This document shows positions 50,518-58,617 of a stretch of 64,000 nt of DNA, in pieces. The stretch spans positions 2,542,001-2,606,000 of the forward strand of contig NZ_CP172312.1 of NCBI RefSeq assembly GCF_047946665.1, given 5' to 3'. Source of the DNA: Allohahella sp002354735. GTDB lineage: Bacteria > Pseudomonadota > Gammaproteobacteria > Pseudomonadales > Oleiphilaceae. Numbering within the stretch: position 1 is the stretch's first letter; every line of letters begins with the position of its first letter. The position numbers and the translations under genes were made by a program. The notes under the pieces are model-generated. The model searched no databases and had not been told where the DNA came from. It saw only the letters and a list, made by a program, of their open reading frames with translations.

Positions 50518-50847
50518 TTATTCGCCGCCTCCAGTGCTCTGAATACCAGCATTGCCTGCAGCATTATAATTACTGAGGTTTGCATCCTTGTTTTCTTCTG
50601 CGAGCGTCACAGCCGAGGTACCCGCTGCTGTGGCTGCCGCTGTAGCCGCGGCACCTTCTGTTCCGCCCATTTCAGACGCCATCGAAGCCACCTGATTTCG
50701 GACGGCAGAGCCGAAGAGACCATACACACCAATTGCCGCAACAGCGATAAGCGCGACGATAATGATGTACTCAGTCATACCCTGTCCGAGAATTTTCTTT
50801 GGCAGGTTTGGTTTTTTAATTGCATTGGTGGGCGATGAATGCGCCAT
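50518..50847 (-). CDS. flp: Flp-type type IVb pilin
   Basis: A 109-residue prepilin. AAGGAG is eight bases ahead of the ATG at 50847. After a Pro/Lys-rich leader, the cleavage motif GQGMTEY (Gly at -1, Glu at +5, Tyr at +6) begins a hydrophobic helix IIIVALIAVAAIGVYGLFG. The mature protein is larger than usual Flp pilins (about 50-60 residues), through an Ala-rich helix and a Gly/Asn-rich tail ending STGGGE. As the first gene of the locus it is the likely major pilin, though its length suggests a modified surface. Confidence 0.85.
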   Translation of the reverse strand: MAHSSPTNAIKKPNLPKKILGQGMTEYIIIVALIAVAAIGVYGLFGSAVRNQVASMASEMGGTEGAAATAAATAAGTSAVTLAEENKDANLSNYNAAGNAGIQSTGGGE

Positions 50848-51189
50848 GGGAAGTGCTCCTTGTGATTTCATTTCACTGATAGATAGAAGCCTCGCTTCCT
50901 GCGAGTGCTCGGCATCCTGCCGTACAACTACATCCATTGAGTTCGGTCTCGAACCGAGAGGCGATTCTATACATTTCGTAACAGACCGCAACGCAAGATT
51001 ACATCTTAGTCGGGTGCACGGGCGTGACCTGTTGCCCATTCCTTCGCGCGTAGGCCAGATTATCTATGCAGTTGGTCTGAACCGTGACCTCCAGCACAGG
51101 AGTGGAAGTTGACCGATACCTTGTGGCACGGCTATCTGTCATACTTGAGTTCTTTACACTCTCCCCCGACAACGAAAGGAATCGTTGAA
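50848..51189. promoter_or_regulatory. Divergent promoter region of the Tad locus
   Basis: About 340 bases between the pilin gene and a divergent hypothetical gene. Reading leftward, a -10-like TATAGA (50966-50971) is followed, near the expected start of transcription, by an inverted repeat TCGGT-N5-ACCGA (50943-50957) that could be an operator. No good -35 box is seen, so an activator or alternative sigma factor is likely. No sigma-54 consensus was found. Confidence 0.3.
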
Positions 51190-51858
51190 TTGCGCAGTTG
51201 TTTCGCTCTGGCCACTTTAGCCTCCTTTGCCAGTATAGCTACCGCAGAAGAGCTGCCTAATGATGACTTAATGCTCCGTGCGACGGTCAGCTACTACGAT
51301 GCCGCCAACAACCTCCAAGATAAGTTCAATATTGTCAGTAGTGACTCGGCTATAAAAATAGAGCCGCTCAATGCGCACGGCGCTACTGCGACGACGATAA
51401 GGGACTATGGGGCTGGTATCGCCTATTTGATACCGTCATCTGCTCGTCGCTACGCGGTGGCTGATCTCGTTCCCGCGTCAGAGGTTCGTCCAGTTCTGGA
51501 TTTCAGTTCTGATGTTGGATATAAGACGGCGCAATATCAAGGAGGTCTCCTGGCAAAACAGGTTTGCTGGGGAGCAGGGACCCGAATCGAGGTTAAACCG
51601 GCCTGGTTTTCGACAAGAAAACATGTATGGCACGAGTGCCGGGATTCTAGCGATATGCTGCTTGCAAGGGAGTACTATTCTAACCAGCTTGGGATAGTGA
51701 TCAAAGTTGAATTTCCCAATGGTAGCTACGCCATAGCTGACCCCGTAGAGCATGAAACTTTCAAGCTGGAGATGTTCCAGCCGCCTCAGGACTTCCAGGA
51801 AGTCCCGATAGAAGTTCTTTTGCAATCTTCCAGTTTATCTTTGGAGCAAATTAGATGA
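51190..51858 (+). CDS. Exported hypothetical protein divergent from the Tad locus
   Basis: A protein of about 222 residues. I use the TTG start at 51190, which gives a signal peptide (LRSCFALATLASFASIATAEE) and has AAAGGA nine bases upstream; a TTG at 51109 with AGGAG is the alternative. The mature part includes two Cys in AKQVCWGAGTR and HVWHECRDSS, and a Phe/Gln-rich C-terminus. No family recognised. It overlaps the next gene by four bases. Confidence 0.6.
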   Translation: MRSCFALATLASFASIATAEELPNDDLMLRATVSYYDAANNLQDKFNIVSSDSAIKIEPLNAHGATATTIRDYGAGIAYLIPSSARRYAVADLVPASEVRPVLDFSSDVGYKTAQYQGGLLAKQVCWGAGTRIEVKPAWFSTRKHVWHECRDSSDMLLAREYYSNQLGIVIKVEFPNGSYAIADPVEHETFKLEMFQPPQDFQEVPIEVLLQSSSLSLEQIR

Positions 51859-52064
51859 CCCCTTATCTCATCGCCTATCTGTTCGGGCGGTTCGTCGGCT
51901 CATGGACCATTGTGTTCGTAACATGTTTACTCATTAGTCGCATTAAATTCAAAAAGGCTTGGAAACAGAGCGTTAGCTGGAAAGGATGGCTCGCGACGTT
52001 GGCAATTTTTGTGACTTTCATCCTACTGAGGCTAGCGGAGACGCCATTGCCCCCGACAAGCTGA
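51855..52064 (+). CDS. Two-helix small membrane protein
   Basis: A 69-residue protein with two membrane helices (FVGSWTIVFVTCLLI and LATLAIFVTFILLRLAET) joined by a basic loop. The four-base overlap (ATGA) with the preceding gene supports expression. Function unknown. A strong terminator hairpin follows directly. Confidence 0.6.
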   Translation: MTPYLIAYLFGRFVGSWTIVFVTCLLISRIKFKKAWKQSVSWKGWLATLAIFVTFILLRLAETPLPPTS

Positions 52065-52065
52065 A

Positions 52066-52100
52066 GAATAAGCAGCGCATAGCGCCTGCGCTGCTTATTC
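52066..52100. terminator. Long hairpin between convergent genes
   Basis: GAATAAGCAGCGC and GCGCTGCTTATTC form a perfect 13-bp stem with a 9-base loop, between the 69-residue protein gene and the convergent lipoprotein gene. It probably ends transcription from both sides, though the U tracts are short (TTATTC). Confidence 0.75.
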
Positions 52101-52109
52101 GTTCGAAAA

Positions 52110-53288
52110 TTACAGAGCGATCTGAAGCAGATTGAACTGCGACCACGCGATCCACCGCTCATCCTCAAAGACACCGTCGGCACCACGATCTAATCTTAAC
52201 CTGACGTTATTCAACGGGGCGCTGCCGGGCACAATGCCACCATTGGGGTCAAAGACTTCCAACGAAATCACAGTTCCTGTCTCTAACGTGATAATAAAGC
52301 TGCCACTACGCGCGACTTTCAGCACCTTATCATCCTCAGAGCTCGACTCAACCTCGTCAATTACTAGAGGAGACGTCGTCTGAATCTTCCACGGGCGTGC
52401 AGTTGAAGCCGCCGTATCAGGATTAGTTATTTTTTTGTCAATATAAAACTGGGATACTGTTCGCTCAAGTCCATTTACTTCGGTGAAGCCAATTTCTGCG
52501 GCAAGTATTCCGGCCGTATCCTGAGGATCGATCCAGCGGGCATCTTCAGTAATTTGAACCTGCGGTGTCGCGTAGGCGGCGCCGACAGGGAAGAAAGTTG
52601 GACCGATACTCTGTTCGAATAGATGACTATTTACTCCGGTAAGCACGTAACTCACATCACTAGCTGTCAGCGATGATTCAGTGTGATACACCAGACGATC
52701 CACTTGGCCATTTTCCTCAAAGGAGGCTTCCGAGACGTCTACATAGCTACGGTAAACAGCGGCAAACGCGAAAGGCTCACCCTCGGCAGGCCTCGCAGGA
52801 TAATCAGTGAAATCTAGACGCTCCTCACCGTTTTTGGTAAGCCCATCCGAACTGCAGCCACTGTACTGCACTTGCAAAAAGTCTCCTGAAAACACTTGCC
52901 GTTCGTCGTTCTGCCTCGCGCTAGTTTTAGAAGTATTTTGTACTTTTTCCCCTTTGCCATCGGCACAAGTAGTAACTCGGGTCGGCGCTGATGCAAGTTC
53001 GAAGGTGCTCGCCGTATCAGCCAACGTGAATGCTGCGTCACCTATCAGGAAGCCAGCATCGGTGTAGATGCCGACAGCGGTGATGGCATAAATATCTGTC
53101 CGCTCTTCAAGGGGCACTGTGTCATCGCCAGCATTTGATGCACCGCCACCTGAAGCCCCTGGGGCCGTGTCGGGGTCTGGTGCGACTGGTGCTGTGGCGG
53201 AACCCGATCCCCCTGATCCGCCGCCACAGGCGCTTATCGAGATGCAAAGCGCGAAGAGCGAAATGCGTTTAAGTCGTAGTTTGATCAT
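52110..53288 (-). CDS. Lipoprotein, paralogue A
   Basis: A lipoprotein of about 392 residues (ATG at 53288, with AAGGACG upstream). The lipobox is ISAC, followed by GGGSGGSG and a Pro/Asp/Ala-rich linker. The beta-rich body has a Cys-centred pattern TTCADGKGEKV and later SGCSSDGLTKNGEERL, both shared with the next gene upstream, and a C-terminus NNVRLRLDRGADGVFEDERW. The family is unknown. The pair looks like a duplicated surface lipoprotein. Confidence 0.75.
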   Translation of the reverse strand: MIKLRLKRISLFALCISISACGGGSGGSGSATAPVAPDPDTAPGASGGGASNAGDDTVPLEERTDIYAITAVGIYTDAGFLIGDAAFTLADTASTFELASAPTRVTTCADGKGEKVQNTSKTSARQNDERQVFSGDFLQVQYSGCSSDGLTKNGEERLDFTDYPARPAEGEPFAFAAVYRSYVDVSEASFEENGQVDRLVYHTESSLTASDVSYVLTGVNSHLFEQSIGPTFFPVGAAYATPQVQITEDARWIDPQDTAGILAAEIGFTEVNGLERTVSQFYIDKKITNPDTAASTARPWKIQTTSPLVIDEVESSSEDDKVLKVARSGSFIITLETGTVISLEVFDPNGGIVPGSAPLNNVRLRLDRGADGVFEDERWIAWSQFNLLQIAL

Positions 53289-53411
53289 AGCAACGTCCTT
53301 GCTGGTTCGGAAAAATAGAGGGTATTGCAATGACTGAGCTTCCCTACCTTTGGTTAGGGATTGGCTGAACTCTGCTTCAGCACTATCAATACCCTCCTAC
53401 TGGTCTAATCG

Positions 53412-54587
53412 TTATCGAAGAAGCGGAACATAAGCAAACTCGAAATCGACCCATTTCATAGTCCGTTCATCCTCGAGATTGCCGTCATTCTCCGCATCAA
53501 AAGTAACGCGGACGTTTTCGGCTGCCTGTCCTGCCCTATCCGCTTCAACCGGCCTTAAGACCGATACCGTTACGAGTGCTCCACTATCGAACTGCACCGT
53601 AAAGGCGCCGTGAGTGGCTATTACGTATGACTCGCCTCCGTCTTCCGCGTCAGGTGTAAACACACCGGTCAGGAGCCGGACTGGCGAAGTGGACGAAACA
53701 ATGTATGCAGCTTTTGGGTCAATTTTGCTGATAGCGTCAGCACGAAACTGTACTTCCCGAACCTCACTGTTTTCGTCGAGCTCCATGAGTGCATACTCAT
53801 AGGAAAGTGCGTTGTATTTCACGGTAGGCGTTTCATATGTCCCGGACTTAGCTGATGGACCGCTGAAAGACGTAAGCTGTGCCGGGTCAATGCTTTCAAG
53901 CAAGCTGCTGCTGAAACCCGGGGCCGATCGGTCAGAAAATGCCGCATTATTAACGCCCAAGAAATCAACGTCGTTCCCGTCTTTCTCAAAGGAACCATCA
54001 ACCGTTTCTACACTAGCGATATAACGCCCATCCTCTTCCGCCGCTTCACTGAAGGTGTAATCCTGATCGAATCCATACTTCGAGAATGTTGTCTCACCAT
54101 CCTCGCTAACGGAGCGAACCACCAGGTGCTCCTGACCGTTTCTTATGCCTGAAGCGTCCTTACAGTCGTTATACTTAGTAGTGGTAGTGTCACCCTCGTG
54201 TATTTCTGTTTCCTCGAACGGGGTCCTGACAATATCTCGGATCTTTTCCCCTCCTCTTGAGCATGGGACGACCTCAGTGGCGCTAGTGGCAAACTGTAAT
54301 GGCGCGGCTGCGACTGTCGAATAGGTGCCAAGTGCGAGACCGCCATTCGCCCAAACGTCTCGATAATAAAGAGACGCAATGGCCAGATAATTTTCACTGT
54401 TCAGTGCTACTGAGCCTGCCACAGGTGCTGGCTGCTCTGGACTTCCATTACCTCCAGCACCACCGCTTACTGGCGGCGCTGGCGTTTCGCTTGGATCACC
54501 TTTCGAACCACCGCCACCGCCGCCACAAGCAGCAAGCAGAAGACAAGTCGATAGAACTGAAACGCGCGGAAGAGAGGTTGCAAACAT
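53412..54587 (-). CDS. Lipoprotein, paralogue B
   Basis: A lipoprotein of about 391 residues (ATG at 54587, AAGGATG upstream). The lipobox LAAC is followed by GGGGGGSKGD. Shared features with paralogue A are VPCSRGGEKIRD, NDCKDASGIRNGQEHL and the end NVRVTFDAENDGNLEDERTM. Moderate divergence implies an old duplication. Proteins of this kind with Gly-rich post-lipobox tethers usually face the cell surface. Function unknown. Confidence 0.75.
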   Translation of the reverse strand: MFATSLPRVSVLSTCLLLAACGGGGGGSKGDPSETPAPPVSGGAGGNGSPEQPAPVAGSVALNSENYLAIASLYYRDVWANGGLALGTYSTVAAAPLQFATSATEVVPCSRGGEKIRDIVRTPFEETEIHEGDTTTTKYNDCKDASGIRNGQEHLVVRSVSEDGETTFSKYGFDQDYTFSEAAEEDGRYIASVETVDGSFEKDGNDVDFLGVNNAAFSDRSAPGFSSSLLESIDPAQLTSFSGPSAKSGTYETPTVKYNALSYEYALMELDENSEVREVQFRADAISKIDPKAAYIVSSTSPVRLLTGVFTPDAEDGGESYVIATHGAFTVQFDSGALVTVSVLRPVEADRAGQAAENVRVTFDAENDGNLEDERTMKWVDFEFAYVPLLR

Positions 54588-54775
54588 GAGGACATCCTTG
54601 TTCGATGAAAAAATTAAGTAAGTGATTCCAGGAAGGGCGGGGGAAGAACGCTGATTCTGAATCTGCGCGCATGCGAGGTCAGCAAATCTGGCGTCCGATG
54701 CCATACCATTCAATTGTTTAGGACTGCCGCATCATACGGGATAGTGGTGACGTTTTGTACTTCAGATTTCGTGGC

Positions 54776-56095
54776 TTAGGTCTCGTTGGCGACATTTCGT
54801 ACACCGTCCTGCGCACGCTGCGTCCACAACCAATAAAAACTCAAGCCAATCGCCGGCACACCCAGCGCGGCAGCCAGCAGAAAGAAGTTCCCAAAACCCC
54901 AGCTATCCACCATCAGCCCGGAGTAGCCACTGAAGAACTTCCCCGGCAGCGTCATGATCGAGCTGAACAGCGCGTACTGCGTTGCGGTGTACTCACTACT
55001 GGTGAGGCTGGATAGAAAGGCGATGAAGGCCACAATAGCGAGCCCACCGCTGAGGTTGTCCGCACTGATCACAATGCCGAGAGACAGCAGATCCGGCGGT
55101 ACGGTACTGAGCCAGGAGAACAGCAGATTGGTGCCGGACACACAAATAGCGCCGATGCAGAGTATCGGCGCGACACCGTAACGAGTAACCAGCAGGCCGC
55201 CGAGAAACGAGCCCAGGATGGTCATGCCAAAGCCGAAGACCTTGGTCACGTTGGCGATGTCGGTCTTGCTGAAGCCAAGCTGCAGATAGAAGGGGTTCGC
55301 CATTGCGCCCATGATGATGTCGCTGATGCGATAGCAGCCGACCAAGGCCAGTATCAGCAGCGCCTGGTAGCGGTAGCGGCGGAGAAAGTCGGCGAAGGGG
55401 TCGACGACGGTGTGCGTGAGCCAGGCAACAGCCCCACTGCCAGGCGCCAAGGTCGTGCTCGGCCGGTGCACAGTGGCCTGATCGGCAATTAAGGTCACAC
55501 CCAGCAACAGGAAAGCCAGCGCCGCCATGGACTGATAGGCGATCTGCCAGGAGAAGAACTCGGCGATATACAAGGCCCCTGCCCCACCAATCAGCAAGGC
55601 GACGCGATAACCGAACACATACGCCGCAGACATCGCTGCCTGCATATTGTCTTCAGCCAGCTCGATACGATAGGCATCGATGGCGATATCCTGCGTGGCC
55701 GACGAGAAGGCAACTACCACGGCGAAGAAGGCGAGCAACTCGAACTCGGTGGCCGGGTTCAAGACGCTCATCGCCAGCAAACCGCCGCCGATACCCAACT
55801 GCGCCAGCATGATGAAGCTGCGCCTCGGCCCCACCCAGCGATGCAGGACGGGAATGCGAATCCGGTCGACCAGCGGCGCCCAGATAATCTTGATCGAATA
55901 GGTAATCCCGACCCAGCTGATAAAACCAATGGTGGTGTTGGTCAGACCAGCTTCAGTGAGCCAGGCCGTTAGTGTGGAAAACACCAGCAGAAACGGCAGG
56001 CCCGCGGAGACGCCCAGCGCAAAGAGCACGAGCACCGGCTTGCTGGCATAGACCGACAGCGCCGCCCACCAGGACTGCTCTTGAGGCATGTTCAA
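54776..56095 (-). CDS. ampG: AmpG-family muropeptide MFS transporter
   Basis: A 439-residue inner-membrane permease with about 12 helices, matching AmpG (LFALGVSAGLPFLLVFSTLT, then FISWVGITYSIKIIWAPLVD). It brings GlcNAc-anhydroMurNAc peptides into the cytoplasm for cell-wall recycling. The start overlaps the yajQ stop by four bases; an ATG two codons later is also possible. Confidence 0.92.
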   Translation of the reverse strand: MNMPQEQSWWAALSVYASKPVLVLFALGVSAGLPFLLVFSTLTAWLTEAGLTNTTIGFISWVGITYSIKIIWAPLVDRIRIPVLHRWVGPRRSFIMLAQLGIGGGLLAMSVLNPATEFELLAFFAVVVAFSSATQDIAIDAYRIELAEDNMQAAMSAAYVFGYRVALLIGGAGALYIAEFFSWQIAYQSMAALAFLLLGVTLIADQATVHRPSTTLAPGSGAVAWLTHTVVDPFADFLRRYRYQALLILALVGCYRISDIIMGAMANPFYLQLGFSKTDIANVTKVFGFGMTILGSFLGGLLVTRYGVAPILCIGAICVSGTNLLFSWLSTVPPDLLSLGIVISADNLSGGLAIVAFIAFLSSLTSSEYTATQYALFSSIMTLPGKFFSGYSGLMVDSWGFGNFFLLAAALGVPAIGLSFYWLWTQRAQDGVRNVANET

Positions 56096-56577
56096 TCGCG
56101 GAAGTTTGTGAAGGTCAATGGTACCGGAATCTCATCATTACCGCGTAGCAGCGCCATTGCTTCCTGCAGATCGTCACGCTTCTTGCCGGTTACCCGCACC
56201 TGCTCGCCCTGGATAGACGCCTGCACCTTCAGCTTGGCATCCTTGATGACCTTGATGATCTTCTTCGCGGTCGGTTGATCGATGCCCTGCTTCAACGGAT
56301 AGCTTCGGGTCATCTTGCGACCGGTCCGATTGGTGGTCGACTCGCCGAGGCTTCGGACATCGAGCTTGCGCTTGGTGAGCGCCGTGACGAGGATGGAAAA
56401 CATCTGGTCGACGTGGAAACTTTCCTCGGCGGTAAGATCCACGCTATTCTCGGTCAATTCGAACGTTGCATCGATGCCTTTGAAATCAAAGCGTCTTTCG
56501 AGTTCCTTGTTGGCCTGGTCGACCGCATTGGTCATTTCGTGTCGATCGAAGGTGCTTTCAATATCAAAACTCGGCAC
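56092..56577 (-). CDS. yajQ: YajQ family nucleotide-binding protein
   Basis: A 161-residue YajQ protein. The GTG at 56577 gives the family opening MPSFDIEST and has GAGGA about eight bases upstream; the GTG at 56592 adds five atypical residues. The two RRM-like ferredoxin folds carry KGIDATFEL and KVQASIQGEQVRVTGKKRDD. Relatives in Xanthomonas and Pseudomonas bind cyclic di-GMP. It is translationally coupled to ampG by a four-base overlap. Confidence 0.93.
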   Translation of the reverse strand: MPSFDIESTFDRHEMTNAVDQANKELERRFDFKGIDATFELTENSVDLTAEESFHVDQMFSILVTALTKRKLDVRSLGESTTNRTGRKMTRSYPLKQGIDQPTAKKIIKVIKDAKLKVQASIQGEQVRVTGKKRDDLQEAMALLRGNDEIPVPLTFTNFRD

Positions 56578-56717
56578 AGCTATTGTCCTCACTGGAATTT
56601 CTTTCAGATTCTACACGGAATCAAAGTCATGCGACTATACTTCCTGGAGCACGTCGCGAGCAGGATGTGATGCTCAGGGACATCTCTCACTAAAAAAGAC
56701 ATCAGAAGATCCTGCCT

Positions 56718-57707
56718 ATGCCCAATCTAGACCTTGCCATCATGGTCGTCGATGACGCCAAGTTCAGCTCTGCCATCATCGCCAGAACCCTCAAGAATGC
56801 CGGTTATCGCGATATTCGAATTGCGAACACCCCTCATGGCGGTGTAACTGCGCTGGAAACTCGTCCAGCGAGCGTACTCATTGCCGACTGGCTGATGCCC
56901 GAAATGGACGGCCTCGAGCTGGCTGATCGTATTCGACAACTGGATGAGGCTCAGAATCACTTTACCTACATCATTCTCTTGACGGCGCGCGAAGGCAACG
57001 AGGCCCTGATGGAGGCCTTTGACCGCGGTGTAGACGATTTCATCCATAAGTCGGACATGAACAAGCAGTTGCTGCCACGCATTTATGCAGCCGACCGAAC
57101 GTCGGAGATCCAGAACAATCTGCTTACTGCAAATCAGCTGCTACTCGAGAACAACAATGAGCTGCAGGCGAAGAACGGTCTGGACCTGCTGACGGGCATG
57201 CCGAATCACCGGATGGCTCACGCCAGGTTGACCGACTCGCTCAAACAGGCGGAGGCCCGGGGCGGTGCTTCATGCATTCTCATGATCGGCATGCTGAATT
57301 GGCAGCAGTTGAAGCGGCGGCATAGCGCGACGCTACTGGATGAGTTGATCGTTGGTGTCGCGAGGCGACTCAGGCACCTGACCCGCCCGCTGGACATGGT
57401 GGCCCGCATCAGCGAAAACCAGTTCGCGGTCATCAGTCAGTTCAATAATATCGAACACTGTACATCGAGCTGTTTTCGCCGGGTACACGAGGGCCTGAAC
57501 CTGAAAGCCTTCAAGACGAGCTCAGGTTTTGTATCAATACAAGTAGGCACCGGCGGGGTCGCCATCGATGCCTCGACGCATATACCCTCGGCTGACGTGA
57601 TCGAACAGGCCGCATTCCGCCAGCTGGCGCACGCTTACGAGACCGGCACGCTGTCTATCGCGCACTGGAGGGAGGTCGCGCAGCATTTTACTCAGCCGGA
57701 ACAATAG
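56718..57707 (+). CDS. Response regulator with degenerate GGDEF domain
   Basis: A 329-residue protein. The receiver domain (about 6-125) has the acidic pair VVDDAKFS, the phosphoacceptor Asp 57 (LIADWLMPEMDG) and the conserved Lys at IHKSDM. After a helical linker there is a GGDEF-like domain (about 155-320) in which the motif is replaced by SENQF (232-236), so diguanylate cyclase activity is not expected. It may bind c-di-GMP, act as an adaptor, or signal through the receiver only. No sensor kinase gene is next to it. Confidence 0.85.
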   Translation: MPNLDLAIMVVDDAKFSSAIIARTLKNAGYRDIRIANTPHGGVTALETRPASVLIADWLMPEMDGLELADRIRQLDEAQNHFTYIILLTAREGNEALMEAFDRGVDDFIHKSDMNKQLLPRIYAADRTSEIQNNLLTANQLLLENNNELQAKNGLDLLTGMPNHRMAHARLTDSLKQAEARGGASCILMIGMLNWQQLKRRHSATLLDELIVGVARRLRHLTRPLDMVARISENQFAVISQFNNIEHCTSSCFRRVHEGLNLKAFKTSSGFVSIQVGTGGVAIDASTHIPSADVIEQAAFRQLAHAYETGTLSIAHWREVAQHFTQPEQ

Positions 57708-57818
57708 CCTGTAAATTGAGGCGTATGAAGTATATGTTTACGTTCGCTTACCAGAAGCCTGCAAAAAGGGACATCAACACAACAGCATAAGCAGTCAATA
57801 GCACCTAATATTCTAATC

Positions 57819-57882
57819 GTGGAGTTGAGTAGTATCCCACTTGGGGCAGGAGCAGATGAGTAGTCGCTCCAGCCTTTTTTTT
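57819..57882 (+). ncRNA. Putative small RNA 1
   Basis: A -10-like TAATAT (57806-57811) is seven bases ahead of GTGGA, where transcription should begin. The RNA would hold a short hairpin GTGGA-GTTGAGTAGTA-TCCCAC (57819-57840, one bulged C) and an intrinsic terminator, GGCAGGAGC/GCTCCAGCC with a 12-base loop AGATGAGTAGTC and T8 (57845-57882). A near copy lies 145 bases further on. No protein frame of note is present. Confidence 0.55.
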
Positions 57883-58025
57883 CGCCCTGATTTTTTGACG
57901 GCTGAGCAAGTATGTGTGAAGCGCTCGCCACTCAGATCTCGCGTTACGCACGCTTACCTGTTGTACACGCAATTCCAACAGCTGCACAACGGAAGATACA
58001 TGGGATCTGGCGTATTATTTCTCAC

Positions 58026-58107
58026 GTGGAATCAAGCAGTATCCACGGCGGAATCAAGCAGTATCCGTCCGGCAGAAGCAGATGAGCAGTCGCTTCTGCC
58101 TTTTTTT
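58026..58107 (+). ncRNA. Putative small RNA 2, paralogue of RNA 1
   Basis: A -10-like TATTAT (58013-58018) is again seven bases ahead of GTGGA. Two hairpins carry the identical 11-base loop ATCAAGCAGTA (58026-58046 and 58047-58069). A terminator hairpin follows, GGCAGAAGC/GCTTCTGCC with a 12-base loop AGATGAGCAGTC and T7. Relative to RNA 1, the stems show compensatory changes (a G-C pair becomes A-T), which supports real structure. The gap 57708-57818 holds nothing else that I can name. Confidence 0.6.
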
Positions 58108-58127
58108 GTCCGCAGAAAATGCCCGGA

Positions 58128-58556
58128 CTATTTCAGTCGGGCATCCATCGTAATTTCCGCGTTCAATACCTTCGAGACGGGGCAACCCTTCTTGGTTTCC
58201 TCGCAGATTTCCTGAAATTTGCTGTTTTCGATTCCAGGGATCTTCGCTTCGACATCCAGGTGCACTTTTGAAATCGTGAAGCCGCCGTTATCTTCTACCA
58301 GGGTGACAGTGGCCTTGGTATCGATACTGTCTGCAGTGAAGTCACTATTGCCGAGCCCCAGCGACAGCGCCATCGAAAAACAGCCGGCATGAGCAGCACC
58401 AATCAGTTCTTCCGGGTTCGTACCAGGCTTACCTTCGAAACGGGTATTGAAGCCGTACGGTTGCTCGCTCAAAGCGCCGCTCTGGGTACTCATCGTACCC
58501 TTGCCCTGTTTGATAGGACCAGTCCAGTGTGCACTCGCAGTATTGGTAGTCGACAT
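58128..58556 (-). CDS. OsmC family peroxidase-like protein
   Basis: A 142-residue OsmC/Ohr-superfamily protein with the two redox Cys in AAHAGCFSMAL (Cys 59) and KGCPVSKVLNAEITM (Cys ~124). It reduces organic or lipid hydroperoxides in the cytoplasm, with Cys oxidation and thiol recycling. It matches the OsmC subgroup better than Ohr. It converges with the small RNAs. Confidence 0.9.
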   Translation of the reverse strand: MSTTNTASAHWTGPIKQGKGTMSTQSGALSEQPYGFNTRFEGKPGTNPEELIGAAHAGCFSMALSLGLGNSDFTADSIDTKATVTLVEDNGGFTISKVHLDVEAKIPGIENSKFQEICEETKKGCPVSKVLNAEITMDARLK

Positions 58557-58617
58557 AATTCATTTCCCTCTTCATGTTTATTCGTCTACTAGCTTACGCA
58601 GCGCAGCGGGCAGATGT

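Noticed and set aside
57841..58215. A rightward frame across the small-RNA region and OsmC end
   Set aside because: It runs through the terminator hairpins, has no ribosome binding site and overlaps a convergent gene.
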